Source: Candidatus Saccharimonadota bacterium (GTDB lineage Bacteria; Patescibacteriota; Saccharimonadia; Saccharimonadales; Saccharimonadaceae). From it: a DNA stretch of 64,000 nucleotides. Under the pieces are notes generated by a model, which was not told where the DNA came from, ran no database searches, and saw only the letters and a program-made list of their open reading frames with translations. Location of the stretch: positions 1 through 64,000 of the forward strand of contig JAUMZP010000003.1 in the NCBI GenBank assembly GCA_030528025.1, in the 5' to 3' direction. Both the position numbers and the translations under genes were made by a program. Below are positions 56,462-64,000 of this stretch, piece after piece. The stretch's first letter is position 1. Each line of letters begins with the position of its first letter.

Positions 56462-56962
56462 TCAAATATCCAAATGCTCCACTGGCTGCTCCAGGCTCTG
56501 TTGTAAATTTTGCACAGCGCGCTCTGGGATATACGCCGCGAGCTCATCGATCGTATCGACAACCTCCATTCGCCCCCATTGTTTGACTGTCGCTGGATTG
56601 TCGTTGGTTTGCGTGCTACGCTGCGTGCCTGTAGACCAATAGTTCCAGTCGGCGTCATTGCGCTCATAGTACACATAACGACCCTTTTGCGTAAGGTACA
56701 CTCGTTGTTCGCGAAGAGCTGCTTTGTCCTTTGCTATTGCCCTGTATATCTTACGACCCATAAAAATCTTATGCTGATACACGCCATCCTTGCCAACGCG
56801 CAGCTGTATTTCATGAAAGCCATCGTGTGTTGCTTGCTCCCGCTCAACTAACAAACGATAACCCGCCATCAGTGCTGCAGATAGACTCATACTAAGGCCA
56901 GGCAAAGTCCCTTCAATATAGCGTTCGTCGTTGTGCGAAAAATAGATTGTTTTATTGGTCAT
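56462..56962 (-). CDS. EXLDI-like protein
   Basis: A 166-residue soluble protein ending in PVEHLDI, which fits the ExLDI C-terminal signature that names the EXLDI family. The start NKTIYFSHNDERYIEG resembles a ribbon-helix-helix N-terminus (short beta strand, then helices SLSAALMAGYRLL), and YLTQKGRYVYYERND in the middle is also family-like. Family members have been noted near regulators and their role is unknown. The family assignment is from memory. GGGAG precedes the ATG, and the upstream region is full of TATAC/GTATA dyads that could be an operator. Confidence 0.7.
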   Translation of the reverse strand: MTNKTIYFSHNDERYIEGTLPGLSMSLSAALMAGYRLLVEREQATHDGFHEIQLRVGKDGVYQHKIFMGRKIYRAIAKDKAALREQRVYLTQKGRYVYYERNDADWNYWSTGTQRSTQTNDNPATVKQWGRMEVVDTIDELAAYIPERAVQNLQQSLEQPVEHLDI

Positions 56963-57158
56963 CGTACTTCTCCCTATATGTATAACTATACGTATATAGT
57001 ATCTATCTTCTATGGTGCTGTCAAGGTTGCCTGATAGTGCAGTGTGTTACCCATGTTATGTTGACATAAAATAGCGATACTATCCAGAATATGCTACATT
57101 ATCCGTCTGCTTATGCTACAATTACAAAAGCATACAAGAACATAATCTGGAGGTTTAT

Positions 57159-57908
57159 ATGCATACCGGTATTCGACGAATGGGTCAGCGTAACTGTATT
57201 TATAGCGCGCTCCGCCAAGAATTAATGGACACGATGTTTCAGGACAAGGTTGGGTCATACGACTCTTCTCGCTACGAGGTTGATCTCAACAAGCAACACT
57301 TCGCCATAGTATCAGACATAGGCAAGGTAACGGCCAAGGCACACCTACTTGCATCTATCGCCGTCGAGCCACCAACTCTCATGTGGGGCTACGCGGATGA
57401 GCTTGCACAGTTTGGCAAAGCGGTCGAGCTCGCCCACAAGGTACGCGAGTATGGTCTGGAGCACAAAGAGAATGATCTCGTTAGCCCAGAAGTTAAATAT
57501 ACCTTCCTATCCGATATAGACCAGCAGCTTGTGATCGCCAGTGTCGCGCACGATATCGGCTTTGCTGCTATCACTATCTTTGGCACGGATTATTACTACT
57601 ACAGCTCACCGATTCGTGGTGGTCGCCGTGTGGTGCTTTTGCTTGAGAATATCTCTGAGCCCGTACCGCCCATTACACTCGACTACTTCTACTCACGCCT
57701 GCCACGCTATTTGCAACAGGTGGATGACATTGCATGGTCGCTGGAGGGCTTTGTGGAACTGATGCCAGGTTGGAGTATTGAGATGAACGACGATGATAAC
57801 GGCATCCACCACGCCCGTGTCACCGATGATAATGGCACAAGTATCCGCGTCAGCTACCAATTCGATGAGTATGAGCGGCTAAAGCGGCTTGAGTTTAATC
57901 ACGACTAA
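57159..57908 (+). CDS. DUF6882-like protein of unknown function
   Basis: A 249-residue soluble acidic protein. The segment KVTAKAHLLASIAVEPPTLM-WGYADELAQFGKAVELAHKVREYGLE resembles DUF6882-type proteins, where a PxxWxWA stretch and a helix ending in LRxYG are typical. That match is from memory and moderate. The second half has a Tyr run (DYYYYSSP) and an aspartate-rich loop (MNDDDNG). Related proteins often occur as immunity-like accessory genes, but no toxin is adjacent. ATG follows GGAGG. Divergent from the EXLDI-like gene. Confidence 0.55.
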   Translation: MHTGIRRMGQRNCIYSALRQELMDTMFQDKVGSYDSSRYEVDLNKQHFAIVSDIGKVTAKAHLLASIAVEPPTLMWGYADELAQFGKAVELAHKVREYGLEHKENDLVSPEVKYTFLSDIDQQLVIASVAHDIGFAAITIFGTDYYYYSSPIRGGRRVVLLLENISEPVPPITLDYFYSRLPRYLQQVDDIAWSLEGFVELMPGWSIEMNDDDNGIHHARVTDDNGTSIRVSYQFDEYERLKRLEFNHD

Positions 57909-57932
57909 TATTCGCTACCAGTGATATACCAA

Positions 57933-57961
57933 AAACCGCATTTGTATAATAATGCGGTTTT
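57933..57961 (+). terminator. Terminator of the DUF6882-like gene
   Basis: AAACCGCATT and AATGCGGTTT form a perfect ten-base stem with an eight-base loop and TT at the end. Confidence 0.8.
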
Positions 57962-58096
57962 ATTGTGTTTTTTACATCAATACGACCTCTGTTGCTCTCT
58001 TATTGTACTGGTGTGTGCTCGCTTCAAGATATATAACCAGTGTTTGTAATTGACGCAATAATCCAGCATACTGGAGAGTACTAAAGGAGGACTGAC

Positions 58097-59086
58097 ATGA
58101 CAAAACCAGACTATATTAGCCTAAAGAGTTGGGTTGTTGCTGGCCTGTTGAGTGTGACAGGGCTTGTGGCAGCAACAACATTCCTGGCACCGAGCCAAGC
58201 GGCCGCGAGTAGCGATTTGCGCTCAGCTACTATAAGCCGCAAGAACTACAACGAGGCAATGAGCAGCATCGACCAGCAAATCAAGCAAGAAGAGAGTGAC
58301 AGCAGCATTCGCCCAGAGTGCCGCACATACACGAAGACCCATAGCAAGCGTGCTGCAAAGGCCATCCTCATGATTCACGGCATCAGTGGCTGCAGTAACG
58401 TTTACCAAAAGTTGGCAGATGAATTCTACAACCAAGGCTACAACGTCTACGTCCCACGCGTACCCAAGCATGGCTACACAGACAACAAACGCCATGGCGA
58501 GATCTCTACCAAAGACATTGCCGACTTCATGAAAACAAGTGCACAGCAAGTGAGCGGCCTGGGCGATGAGCTTGGTATTGTTGGTCATTCTGGTGGTGGT
58601 GATATGGCGACGTGGCTTGCGCAGTATGGTAATGGCTTCTTTACGAATGTGCTACTGCTCGCCCCATTCTACGAGCCAGCAGCTAGCCAAGCCCCTAAGT
58701 GGCAACTACCCGTCTTGCGCACATTGTATGGCTATAACATTCTGCCAGATAAGTTTAGCCCAAGTGGCTTGTCATACCGCGCACTCGGCAAGTATCTCAT
58801 CGTCAAAGAGAACTTCAAGAAAAACCTTGCTGCACCGGGCCTCAAGCGCGTTGCGACAGTGACGAGTGAGAATGATGACGCTGTCGATAACGGTTTGGCG
58901 GTAAGCATTCCGCAGCGCATGGCTCAAGCAAACAATGCATCATTCCAACACTACAACCTGCCAAAGCGACTCAACATCGGTCACAATATGGTTGGGTCAA
59001 CTGATGGTGGTATGGCTACCTATCACCAGGCAGTCTACGCGCAGTACCTCAACCTCTATGAGGGTCGCCAAACTGCCGAAATCTAG
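58097..59086 (+). CDS. Secreted alpha/beta hydrolase, copy 1 (lipase/esterase-like)
   Basis: A 329-residue exported enzyme. A signal peptide or anchor (VVAGLLSVTGLVAATTFLAP) precedes the alpha/beta-hydrolase fold. ILMIHGISGC near 90 supplies the oxyanion region, IVGHSGGGDMATWL near 160 holds the nucleophile serine, and RLNIGHNM near the end holds the catalytic histidine. The acid is probably in TSENDDAVDN. An external esterase, lipase or acyltransferase acting on host or envelope lipids is likely; the substrate is unknown. AAAGGAGG precedes the ATG. A close paralogue lies 2.6 kb away on the other strand. Confidence 0.88.
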   Translation: MTKPDYISLKSWVVAGLLSVTGLVAATTFLAPSQAAASSDLRSATISRKNYNEAMSSIDQQIKQEESDSSIRPECRTYTKTHSKRAAKAILMIHGISGCSNVYQKLADEFYNQGYNVYVPRVPKHGYTDNKRHGEISTKDIADFMKTSAQQVSGLGDELGIVGHSGGGDMATWLAQYGNGFFTNVLLLAPFYEPAASQAPKWQLPVLRTLYGYNILPDKFSPSGLSYRALGKYLIVKENFKKNLAAPGLKRVATVTSENDDAVDNGLAVSIPQRMAQANNASFQHYNLPKRLNIGHNMVGSTDGGMATYHQAVYAQYLNLYEGRQTAEI

Positions 59087-59107
59087 CTGGCTCTAGCCAC
59101 CCATAAT

Positions 59108-59140
59108 AAAATACTGCAGCTCAGTCAGCTGCAGTATTTT
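59108..59140 (+). terminator. Terminator of hydrolase copy 1
   Basis: AAAATACTGCAGCT and its exact complement form a 14-base stem with a five-base loop. Confidence 0.85.
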
Positions 59141-59332
59141 TATTATATTTTTGAGAATGCGAGCTTCAAATTTCTTAGCTACCTTCTCCCCTATTGTTTC
59201 TATTACAATAGACTATTGATTGGCCATTCTGCTGAGGGTATCATGTGCGAAATTAAATACTCTCTTAGTACAATCAAGGGGAGTGTAAGGAGAAAACTTC
59301 AGGAAGAACAGAGAAGTTTAATATCGCAGACT

Positions 59333-59872
59333 CTACCGCTGCTCGGCAATCAGCTCACGCTTCAGCCGGCATAAGCCACGCCAGCACCGCACGCAAAGAT
59401 ACCCATCAAAGAGCGCAACGAGTACTAGCCCATAAAACTCAGGCTGCTGCAAAACAGCTGGCGATTGTACGAGTTTGTATCCGATATAGGCAAACAGCAG
59501 TACAACAAGCATCATCAGCAGCCCCATACGCTGCTTGCTAATGCGCTTCACCATTGCCAGGCGAGACTCGTTATCGCTAAAGATATCGTCTTCTTCGGCT
59601 TCACTGCTCGGCCTGCGAAACACATGGAAGCCATTGGCCGATGCAACATACTCCCAGCCATAGTCGGCATAGAGCTGCTGATACTGTGTGTTTTCTCTGT
59701 GCCAGGTGAGATCCTGAAAGTCGATTTTGTACGTATACTGCGCCGCCGGGCATGGCTCAAATATATAAAAGAACGGGACAATAAAGCGTTTGAGGGCATA
59801 TCCCTGCCGACGCTACTCAGCAAAAAACGCCTCCTCCTCCCCATACTCGGGCAACATGTAGTAGCGACACAT
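59333..59872 (-). pseudogene. DUF2812 membrane protein with an in-frame amber codon
   Basis: From ATG 59872 one frame of 179 codons runs to 59333, interrupted only by TAG at 59815-59813. Both sides of the stop are the same protein: EEEAFFAE before it, RRQGYALKRF just after, then YTYKIDF, YADYGWEYVASANGFHVFRR and IFSDNESRLAM, the DUF2812 pattern, followed by two membrane helices. The codon fits a simple CAG-to-TAG change. DUF2812 proteins usually accompany a PadR-type repressor, as here (59889), and resemble anti-sigma or transport-associated membrane proteins. Without suppression only the last 96 residues could be made from a later start at 59623. Confidence 0.8.
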
Positions 59873-59888
59873 GATTCGTGACATTCAG

Positions 59889-60206
59889 TTATTTCCTTCC
59901 TTTGCTATTGTTATACAGCCGCTCGATCCGCTGCAGCTCACAGGCCAATATCTCTTGGCCAAGTGGTGTTATGTGGTAGATTTTGCGCTTGTCCTCTTCT
60001 CGTACGAAGCGAATTATACCGTCCTTCTCCATCTTGGCGAGCGTGCCATACATTGTGCCAGGGCTAATCTGCACCTGGCCGTCTGTCATATGTTTGACAC
60101 GCTGACCAATCGTATAGCCATGCATCTCCGCCTGCAAACAAAATAGGATGTAGAACCCTGTCTCGGTCATCGGTGAGTAGATTCTTCGTAGTTTTGCTTG
60201 GATCAT
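59889..60206 (-). CDS. PadR-family transcriptional regulator
   Basis: A 105-residue winged-helix repressor. The core is TETGFYILFCLQAEMHGYTI, then VQISPGTMYGTLAKMEKDG and REEDKRKIYHITPLGQEIL, all typical of PadR (SPGTLYxxLxxLExxG, then KxYxLTxxG). It should bind a dyad DNA site and respond to a ligand or stress. The transcript continues into the DUF2812 gene 16 bases downstream. A TATAAT at 60228-60233 provides a promoter inside the end of the upstream CPBP gene region. It probably controls its own locus. Confidence 0.9.
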   Translation of the reverse strand: MIQAKLRRIYSPMTETGFYILFCLQAEMHGYTIGQRVKHMTDGQVQISPGTMYGTLAKMEKDGIIRFVREEDKRKIYHITPLGQEILACELQRIERLYNNSKGRK

Positions 60207-60239
60207 GCACGCTTCCCTCAGGGATATATTATACTCTGT

Positions 60240-60938
60240 CTAGCTGTGAGTTGCGAGCACAAGAAGTATCGTTGCGAGGCTATTCTGGAGGAGGTGTACA
60301 CCCATTGAAGCATAGAGGCTCTTCTTTTGCTCATAGGCTCGGCACAGGAAGAACGCCAGTGGCAAATAGCTAATAATCGCCAGACCATTCTTGATTCCTC
60401 CTGTGAGTATGTATGGTGCCACGTGTACAAGTGCAAAGAGTACCATTGATGCTGCGTAAGCAAGAACACGAGATTTTTGCAATAAGCGAGCAAAGATAAC
60501 TCCCCGAAAGACAACTTCCTCAACGATCGGCCCAAATACCACCGCCATAAACACCGCATACCATAGCGCTCCACCAAAGAGGCCAACAAGCGCCGTTTGG
60601 TTTTGGTTAGTCACCTGCAGCGCGGCAAGCAGGAGTGCTACCGGCATCGTTGCAAGATATGCAAAGAGAAAATACTTGATGACAAACCAGCTATTCTTGC
60701 CTGGTGCTTGCCGTGCAGTGCGCCATGCAGCAGCAAGTTCAGCTCGTTTCTTCATTACAATATAGCCAAGCAGAAGCACACTTGCTACAGCATTGATGAT
60801 GAGCCCAAGCACACTTGTCGATGATATAGAGGCAAATCGCTCCAGCACATACGACAATGCTGTCATACCCACCATGTAGCCAGCAAAGTATGCCAGCAGA
60901 ATTTTTACGTCATCCCGTCGTTTCGTTGTCTTATCCAT
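60240..60938 (-). CDS. CPBP-family intramembrane metalloprotease
   Basis: A 232-residue polytopic membrane protein with six or seven helices. The CAAX protease/bacteriocin-processing motifs are present: EEVVFRGVIFARLL (EExxxR) near 140 and FALVHVAPY (FxxxH) near 178. Such proteins process peptides, confer bacteriocin self-immunity or mature prenylated proteins; the substrate is unknown. The ATG follows AAAGGA. The leader of about 65 bases carries dyads that may be a PadR operator, and a good promoter lies at 61008-61035. Confidence 0.88.
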   Translation of the reverse strand: MDKTTKRRDDVKILLAYFAGYMVGMTALSYVLERFASISSTSVLGLIINAVASVLLLGYIVMKKRAELAAAWRTARQAPGKNSWFVIKYFLFAYLATMPVALLLAALQVTNQNQTALVGLFGGALWYAVFMAVVFGPIVEEVVFRGVIFARLLQKSRVLAYAASMVLFALVHVAPYILTGGIKNGLAIISYLPLAFFLCRAYEQKKSLYASMGVHLLQNSLATILLVLATHS

Positions 60939-60959
60939 TAACTATCCTTTCTCGATTAG

Positions 60960-60978
60960 TACATCGAAGTCATATGTA
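60960..60978. promoter_or_regulatory. Possible PadR-type operator in the CPBP leader
   Basis: TACAT-N9-ATGTA is a dyad of the ACAT/ATGT kind seen at PadR sites. A further palindrome CGATATATCG lies at 60987-60996. The regulator gene is two genes downstream. Confidence 0.35.
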
Positions 60979-61007
60979 TCGTAGTGCGATATATCGTATA
61001 TTCTTAT

Positions 61008-61035
61008 TGTATACCGTAGCTCGATATAATGTCAA
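61008..61035 (-). promoter_or_regulatory. Promoter of the CPBP-PadR-DUF2812 unit
   Basis: On the minus strand TTGACA is followed after 16 bases by TATACA (or after 18 by TACAAT). Confidence 0.65.
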
Positions 61036-61074
61036 TAGTATGTTCTTTTATATGACGGAATAGTCTTGATATGC

Positions 61075-61104
61075 AAAAACCAGCAGTGTGTTCTGCTGGT
61101 TTTT
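61075..61104 (-). terminator. Terminator after the HXXEE gene
   Basis: AAAAACCAGCAG and CTGCTGGTTTTT form a perfect twelve-base stem with a six-base loop, 32 bases after the stop at 61136. Confidence 0.85.
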
Positions 61105-61135
61105 GTAACTTACTTATCGGCTGCGCTCGTTATTC

Positions 61136-61651
61136 CTATAGATGCTTCATGCGCCACCGCTCAATCGCCTGCGACCGGCTCAGCATAAATGATAGATTGC
61201 CAATCAGTAGCAAGCCAGCGACAGGCGTCAGTATCAACGACATGCCGATCACCTGTGGCGCAGCAACAAAGCTATAGGCTATGCAGACACCATTACCAAG
61301 CAGTGTAGCAAGCGCCGTGACGCTACCAGGCGTCCAGCTTCGATACTTCGCTGCATCAACGAGATGCCCAACCAAGTGCAGCATATTTGCAAGAATAACT
61401 GCACATACCAGCGCAAGTGAGTGCAGGGCGATTGCGCCGCCAAGCAGAGCCAGTGCAACAATCGACTCTTCAAGAATGATGATGGCGACTGTCTCTGTTG
61501 ATGGGTATGCTGTGCGATTCGATATAATCATCTGCCCAGCAAATGCCGGATCATGCTCATGACGCCGAATCCACGGCACAAACCGAGCAATCTCCTCCAG
61601 CTCATGAATAATAAATAAGCCAAAACCAGCAAAGGCTACTAGCACCTCCAT
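61136..61651 (-). CDS. HXXEE-domain membrane protein
   Basis: A 171-residue protein with four or five hydrophobic helices. The first helix ends in FIIHELEEIARFVPW, which contains the HxxEE motif that names the family; a second histidine group occurs in NMLHLVGHLVDA. Together these could bind a metal in the membrane. Function unknown. Its ATG overlaps the stop of the upstream secreted hydrolase as TAATG, so the two are translationally coupled and may act together on lipids or peptides at the envelope (inference). Confidence 0.8.
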   Translation of the reverse strand: MEVLVAFAGFGLFIIHELEEIARFVPWIRRHEHDPAFAGQMIISNRTAYPSTETVAIIILEESIVALALLGGAIALHSLALVCAVILANMLHLVGHLVDAAKYRSWTPGSVTALATLLGNGVCIAYSFVAAPQVIGMSLILTPVAGLLLIGNLSFMLSRSQAIERWRMKHL

Positions 61652-62646
61652 TATTGCCTCCCTTCGTATGTATTAAGATATGTTCGGAAAACCTCCTCAC
61701 TATGAGCGCTCACCCCCGGCGAAGCGCGCCGTGTCATGTCGTGGCCAATATTCATGCTGGCAGGGAATTTTTTGTATTGGAAGGAAGCATTATTGTTGGT
61801 TGCCATTTTTTGCGGGATGTCGTGCGCGAGGTCTGGGTCGATATCGTGATCCCCTTCACTCACGACCACACCAACATGCTTGAGACCTGGTGCAGCAAGA
61901 TTGGCTTTGTAGTTTTCTTTGAGCGTTACATACTTTGCTAGAGTGCGATACGACAAGCCATTCACCTCATCATTACCACTGTAGCGGTCTGGTAAGATAT
62001 TATTGCCGTAGAGGTTGCGCATGAGCGGGATCTGCCACTTGGGGGCCTGGCTAGCCGATGGTTCATAAAATGGCGCAATGAGAAGCACCCGCGAGAAGAG
62101 TCCATTACCATACTGCGCAAGCCACGTTGCCATATTGCCACCGCCAGAGTGGCCCGCCACCCCAACTTCCTCACCAAGGCCGCTGACCTGGCGAGCACTC
62201 GTGGTCATATAATTGACCATGTCACTAAAGGAGATCTGGCTATGGCGCTTCTTGCTGGCATAGCCATGCTGTGGCACGCGCGGCGCGTAAACGTTATAGC
62301 CCTGCTCGTAGAATACATTGGCAATATCTGCCATATCACTAGTGCAGCCACTGATGCCGTGGATAAGTAAGATAGCTTTAGCTGTTTTCTTGCCATGTGT
62401 CTTGGCAAACGAGCGGCATTCATTGCGCAGACCAGCCTCTGCTGTATCCTGGGTAATTTGCTGGTTGATAGCCGCCATCGAGCCATCATAATCCAGTCGT
62501 TTGATGTCTGCTGTGCGTAGTTCTGCCTTTTGAGCGGGCCACAAGAAGGCAGTTGCAATGGCAACCGCACTGACCGCAACGATGCCGCCAATAAGTGTAG
62601 CGATTACTTTTATAATTCCGGCTTGGGGTGAGGGAGAATCTTTCAT
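61651..62646 (-). CDS. Secreted alpha/beta hydrolase, copy 2 (lipase/esterase-like)
   Basis: A 331-residue paralogue of the protein at 58097. A membrane segment (GGIVAVSAVAIATAFLWPAQ) is followed by the same fold: ILLIHGISGC, VAGHSGGGNMATWL with the nucleophile serine, EGDHDIDPD as likely acid and SMNIGHDM with the histidine. The stretch APFYEPSASQAPKWQ is nearly the same in both copies. Differences include a GNDEVNG insertion near residue 230. A CATACT box lies seven bases before the ATG. It forms a unit with the HXXEE gene. Confidence 0.88.
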   Translation of the reverse strand: MKDSPSPQAGIIKVIATLIGGIVAVSAVAIATAFLWPAQKAELRTADIKRLDYDGSMAAINQQITQDTAEAGLRNECRSFAKTHGKKTAKAILLIHGISGCTSDMADIANVFYEQGYNVYAPRVPQHGYASKKRHSQISFSDMVNYMTTSARQVSGLGEEVGVAGHSGGGNMATWLAQYGNGLFSRVLLIAPFYEPSASQAPKWQIPLMRNLYGNNILPDRYSGNDEVNGLSYRTLAKYVTLKENYKANLAAPGLKHVGVVVSEGDHDIDPDLAHDIPQKMATNNNASFQYKKFPASMNIGHDMTRRASPGVSAHSEEVFRTYLNTYEGRQ

Positions 62647-62678
62647 ACGCTATAGTATGGCGAATAGTTGCCAATATA

Positions 62679-62710
62679 GCAAGACCACCCTGCTGAGAGA
62701 GTGGTCTTGC
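62679..62710 (-). terminator. Terminator after the aquaporin gene
   Basis: GCAAGACCAC and GTGGTCTTGC form a perfect ten-base stem with a twelve-base loop, 22 bases after the stop at 62732. Confidence 0.7.
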
Positions 62711-62731
62711 TCGCAATCTGATGCCTGTTGC

Positions 62732-63628
62732 CTATGATTCTGCTTTGCGGCCCGCCACTAGCAGATAGAGGTTGCCACCAAGCGCAGCACCGATCAAGGT
62801 ACCAGCAATCACCTCAAGGCTCAAGCGGCTATAGCCAGTTTCGCCACGGCTTGCTTGTGCGCCAGTAAAGCTACTGTCTGGTGCCTCTGTTGCAGCGATA
62901 GCCACTGCTGGGTTGAGTGTTGCACTCTTTGCACGCAATTCGTGTGGCAAGTGTTTGATATCTTGGACTGACGATGTGTCCACCGAAGCCTGCACCTGAG
63001 TCAGCAAGCCACCAGCCACGATAGCGGCAGCGGCTAAAGATAGACCGATCCCCACTGCCTGGCCTGTTTGCTTGAGCTCGGCCGCGCGCGATACGGCAGC
63101 CGCAATACCAAACATCAGCACTGCTGCGCCGACGAGCTCAACACCAAAGACCGCCCAGCTAAAGGTAGTAAAGTGCTCAAAGCTGAGCTTGAAAGCGCTC
63201 CCGCTTAAGCCGTTCAGTACAACGACAGCGAGTGCCCCACCAAGCAGCTGGGCGATCCAGTAGAATGGTACCAACGCTGTCTTGAGCTTGCGCATTGTCC
63301 AGAGGCCAAAGGTGACCGCTGGGTTGATATGTGCGCCAGACACTGCACCCACCGCCACAGCAATCACAAGCAGTGTGAGGCCAAGGTAGAGTGGTGCAAA
63401 TTGAGTTGCCGCACCAATTGCGGCAATGGTGAGCATAAATGTACCAAGCAGCTCAGCAAAAATAACGTTGAGTAAATTGCTTGGTAGAGCTGGCTCGCGT
63501 CGCTTATGAACAACAGTCTTGGTGGCTGATGTGGTCGATGCAGCCTTTACGGTTGGTACAGCCTGAGGCTGGGAGGCCGAGTCTTTCGCGGCCGATTTTT
63601 TGGTCGAAACGGCTTTTTTGGTAGCCAT
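62732..63628 (-). CDS. MIP-family water/glycerol channel (aquaporin)
   Basis: A 298-residue channel with six helices. The first NPA box is in SGAHINPAVTFG (about 105), and the second in SATLNPAVAIAATE (about 240). The opening FAELLGTFMLTIAA is typical. A basic Ala/Lys/Ser/Thr-rich cytoplasmic tail of about 45 residues precedes the first helix, and the loop before the second NPA box is extended. Water or small neutral solute transport is expected; glycerol uptake would suit lipid metabolism, but selectivity residues were not judged. ATG 63628 follows AAGGAGG and is preferred to 63643. Confidence 0.9.
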   Translation of the reverse strand: MATKKAVSTKKSAAKDSASQPQAVPTVKAASTTSATKTVVHKRREPALPSNLLNVIFAELLGTFMLTIAAIGAATQFAPLYLGLTLLVIAVAVGAVSGAHINPAVTFGLWTMRKLKTALVPFYWIAQLLGGALAVVVLNGLSGSAFKLSFEHFTTFSWAVFGVELVGAAVLMFGIAAAVSRAAELKQTGQAVGIGLSLAAAAIVAGGLLTQVQASVDTSSVQDIKHLPHELRAKSATLNPAVAIAATEAPDSSFTGAQASRGETGYSRLSLEVIAGTLIGAALGGNLYLLVAGRKAES

Positions 63629-63721
63629 ACGTCCCTCCTTCACTAGTTGATACTACGCCTTTAGTATATCACATCACCCTGTTCATCGGCGATATCAGAT
63701 GTCGATTACGTCAAATAATGC

Positions 63722-63727
63722 TATACT
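63722..63727 (+). promoter_or_regulatory. -10 box of the last small gene, leaderless type
   Basis: TATACT ends six bases before the ATG at 63734. Confidence 0.6.
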
Positions 63728-63733
63728 AAAGAC

Positions 63734-63997
63734 ATGGGACAATATATGAAACAAGATCAAACGCGCAGTGAGCTGCAAGAGCGTATCGCGGCCGATCTCC
63801 GCGCTAAAGCAGCTGCCAGCAGTCACACTGGTGATGGCACCGCACCAACAGGCGGTGAGACCGGCGTCGAGCAATCCGAATATCTCAAAGGTACCAAGCA
63901 AACAACCACACTAGCTGGGGTGTGGCTGGTTGTTGGTTTTCTTGCACTGCTTACCTTTGGCTTTTTTGTTGCACTAACTATCAATGGACAACAATAA
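63734..63997 (+). CDS. Small C-tail-anchored membrane protein
   Basis: An 87-residue protein. The first 55 residues are hydrophilic (helix RSELQERIAADLRAKAA, then a Gly/Thr-rich linker). The end is one hydrophobic segment (LAGVWLVVGFLALLTFGFFV) and a short polar tail. The layout suggests a cytoplasmic helix tethered to the membrane. Not recognised. It is divergent from the aquaporin gene. An alternative in-frame start at 63746 would shorten it by four residues, but the -10 box position favours 63734. Confidence 0.65.
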   Translation: MGQYMKQDQTRSELQERIAADLRAKAAASSHTGDGTAPTGGETGVEQSEYLKGTKQTTTLAGVWLVVGFLALLTFGFFVALTINGQQ

Positions 63998-64000
63998 CGG

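Overview
Apart from its left edge, the window looks like a chromosomal segment of a host-dependent, genome-reduced Candidatus Saccharibacteria (TM7) relative. This call comes from gene content and style, not from a database search. The genes are housekeeping (tyrS, dnaE, uvrB, clpC, radA, nusA, gatCAB, pheT, rplS, ppa, rel, trxB), cell envelope (class A penicillin-binding protein, galU), type IV pilus parts, secreted hydrolases and nucleases, and short hypothetical proteins. Amino-acid, nucleotide and lipid biosynthesis genes are absent. Many genes have a sigma70-type -10 box 5-10 bases before the start codon, which implies leaderless mRNAs.

Positions 1 to about 3,070 are different. They are visibly more GC-rich and actinobacterial in style: a 5'-proximal J-like/TPR protein running off the window edge, a LuxR-type response regulator, a broken membrane sensor reading frame, and the C-terminal stub of a malonyl-CoA:ACP transacylase-like gene. 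The rest of the window starts after a short AT-rich stretch near 3,070-3,210. This edge is either a decayed transfer, possibly from the actinobacterial host of the epibiont, or an assembly chimera.

Layout: 3.2-9 kb holds CYTH, HAD, tyrS, penicillin-binding protein 1A and a decayed inositol monophosphatase. 9.9-17.2 kb holds a heat-shock block on the minus strand (nusA; then clpC, a membrane HExxH protein, radA and a PIN/TRAM protein) with a perfect CIRCE operator over the clpC promoter. 17.2-23.3 kb holds a HAD remnant, a membrane-anchored HNH nuclease, pepN, an RNase HII-YraN fusion and small secreted or membrane proteins. 23.5-32.5 kb holds rplS with a long tail, a lipoprotein, two unrecognised proteins of about 590 residues flanking a malic enzyme, a PilB-like ATPase and a SpoU methyltransferase. 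32.57-32.74 kb holds a candidate structured RNA. 32.7-45.3 kb holds dnaE, three small membrane proteins, galU, gatB/HEPN-like/gatA/gatC, a second membrane HNH nuclease and uvrB. 45.4-56.4 kb holds rpe, a pilin, rel, ppa, a phosphodiesterase, FKBP-trxB, thrE and an orphan pheT. 56.4-64 kb is accessory: an EXLDI-like protein, a DUF6882-like protein, two paralogous secreted alpha/beta hydrolases, a CPBP/PadR/DUF2812 locus with a nonsense codon, an HXXEE membrane protein and an aquaporin.

Themes: import-oriented physiology (secreted nucleases, lipase-like hydrolases, aminopeptidase, amidotransferase-dependent tRNA charging), ongoing gene decay (at least three broken genes outside the left edge), and compact transcription units ended by strong hairpins. 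No tRNA, rRNA, CRISPR array or transposase was recognised.
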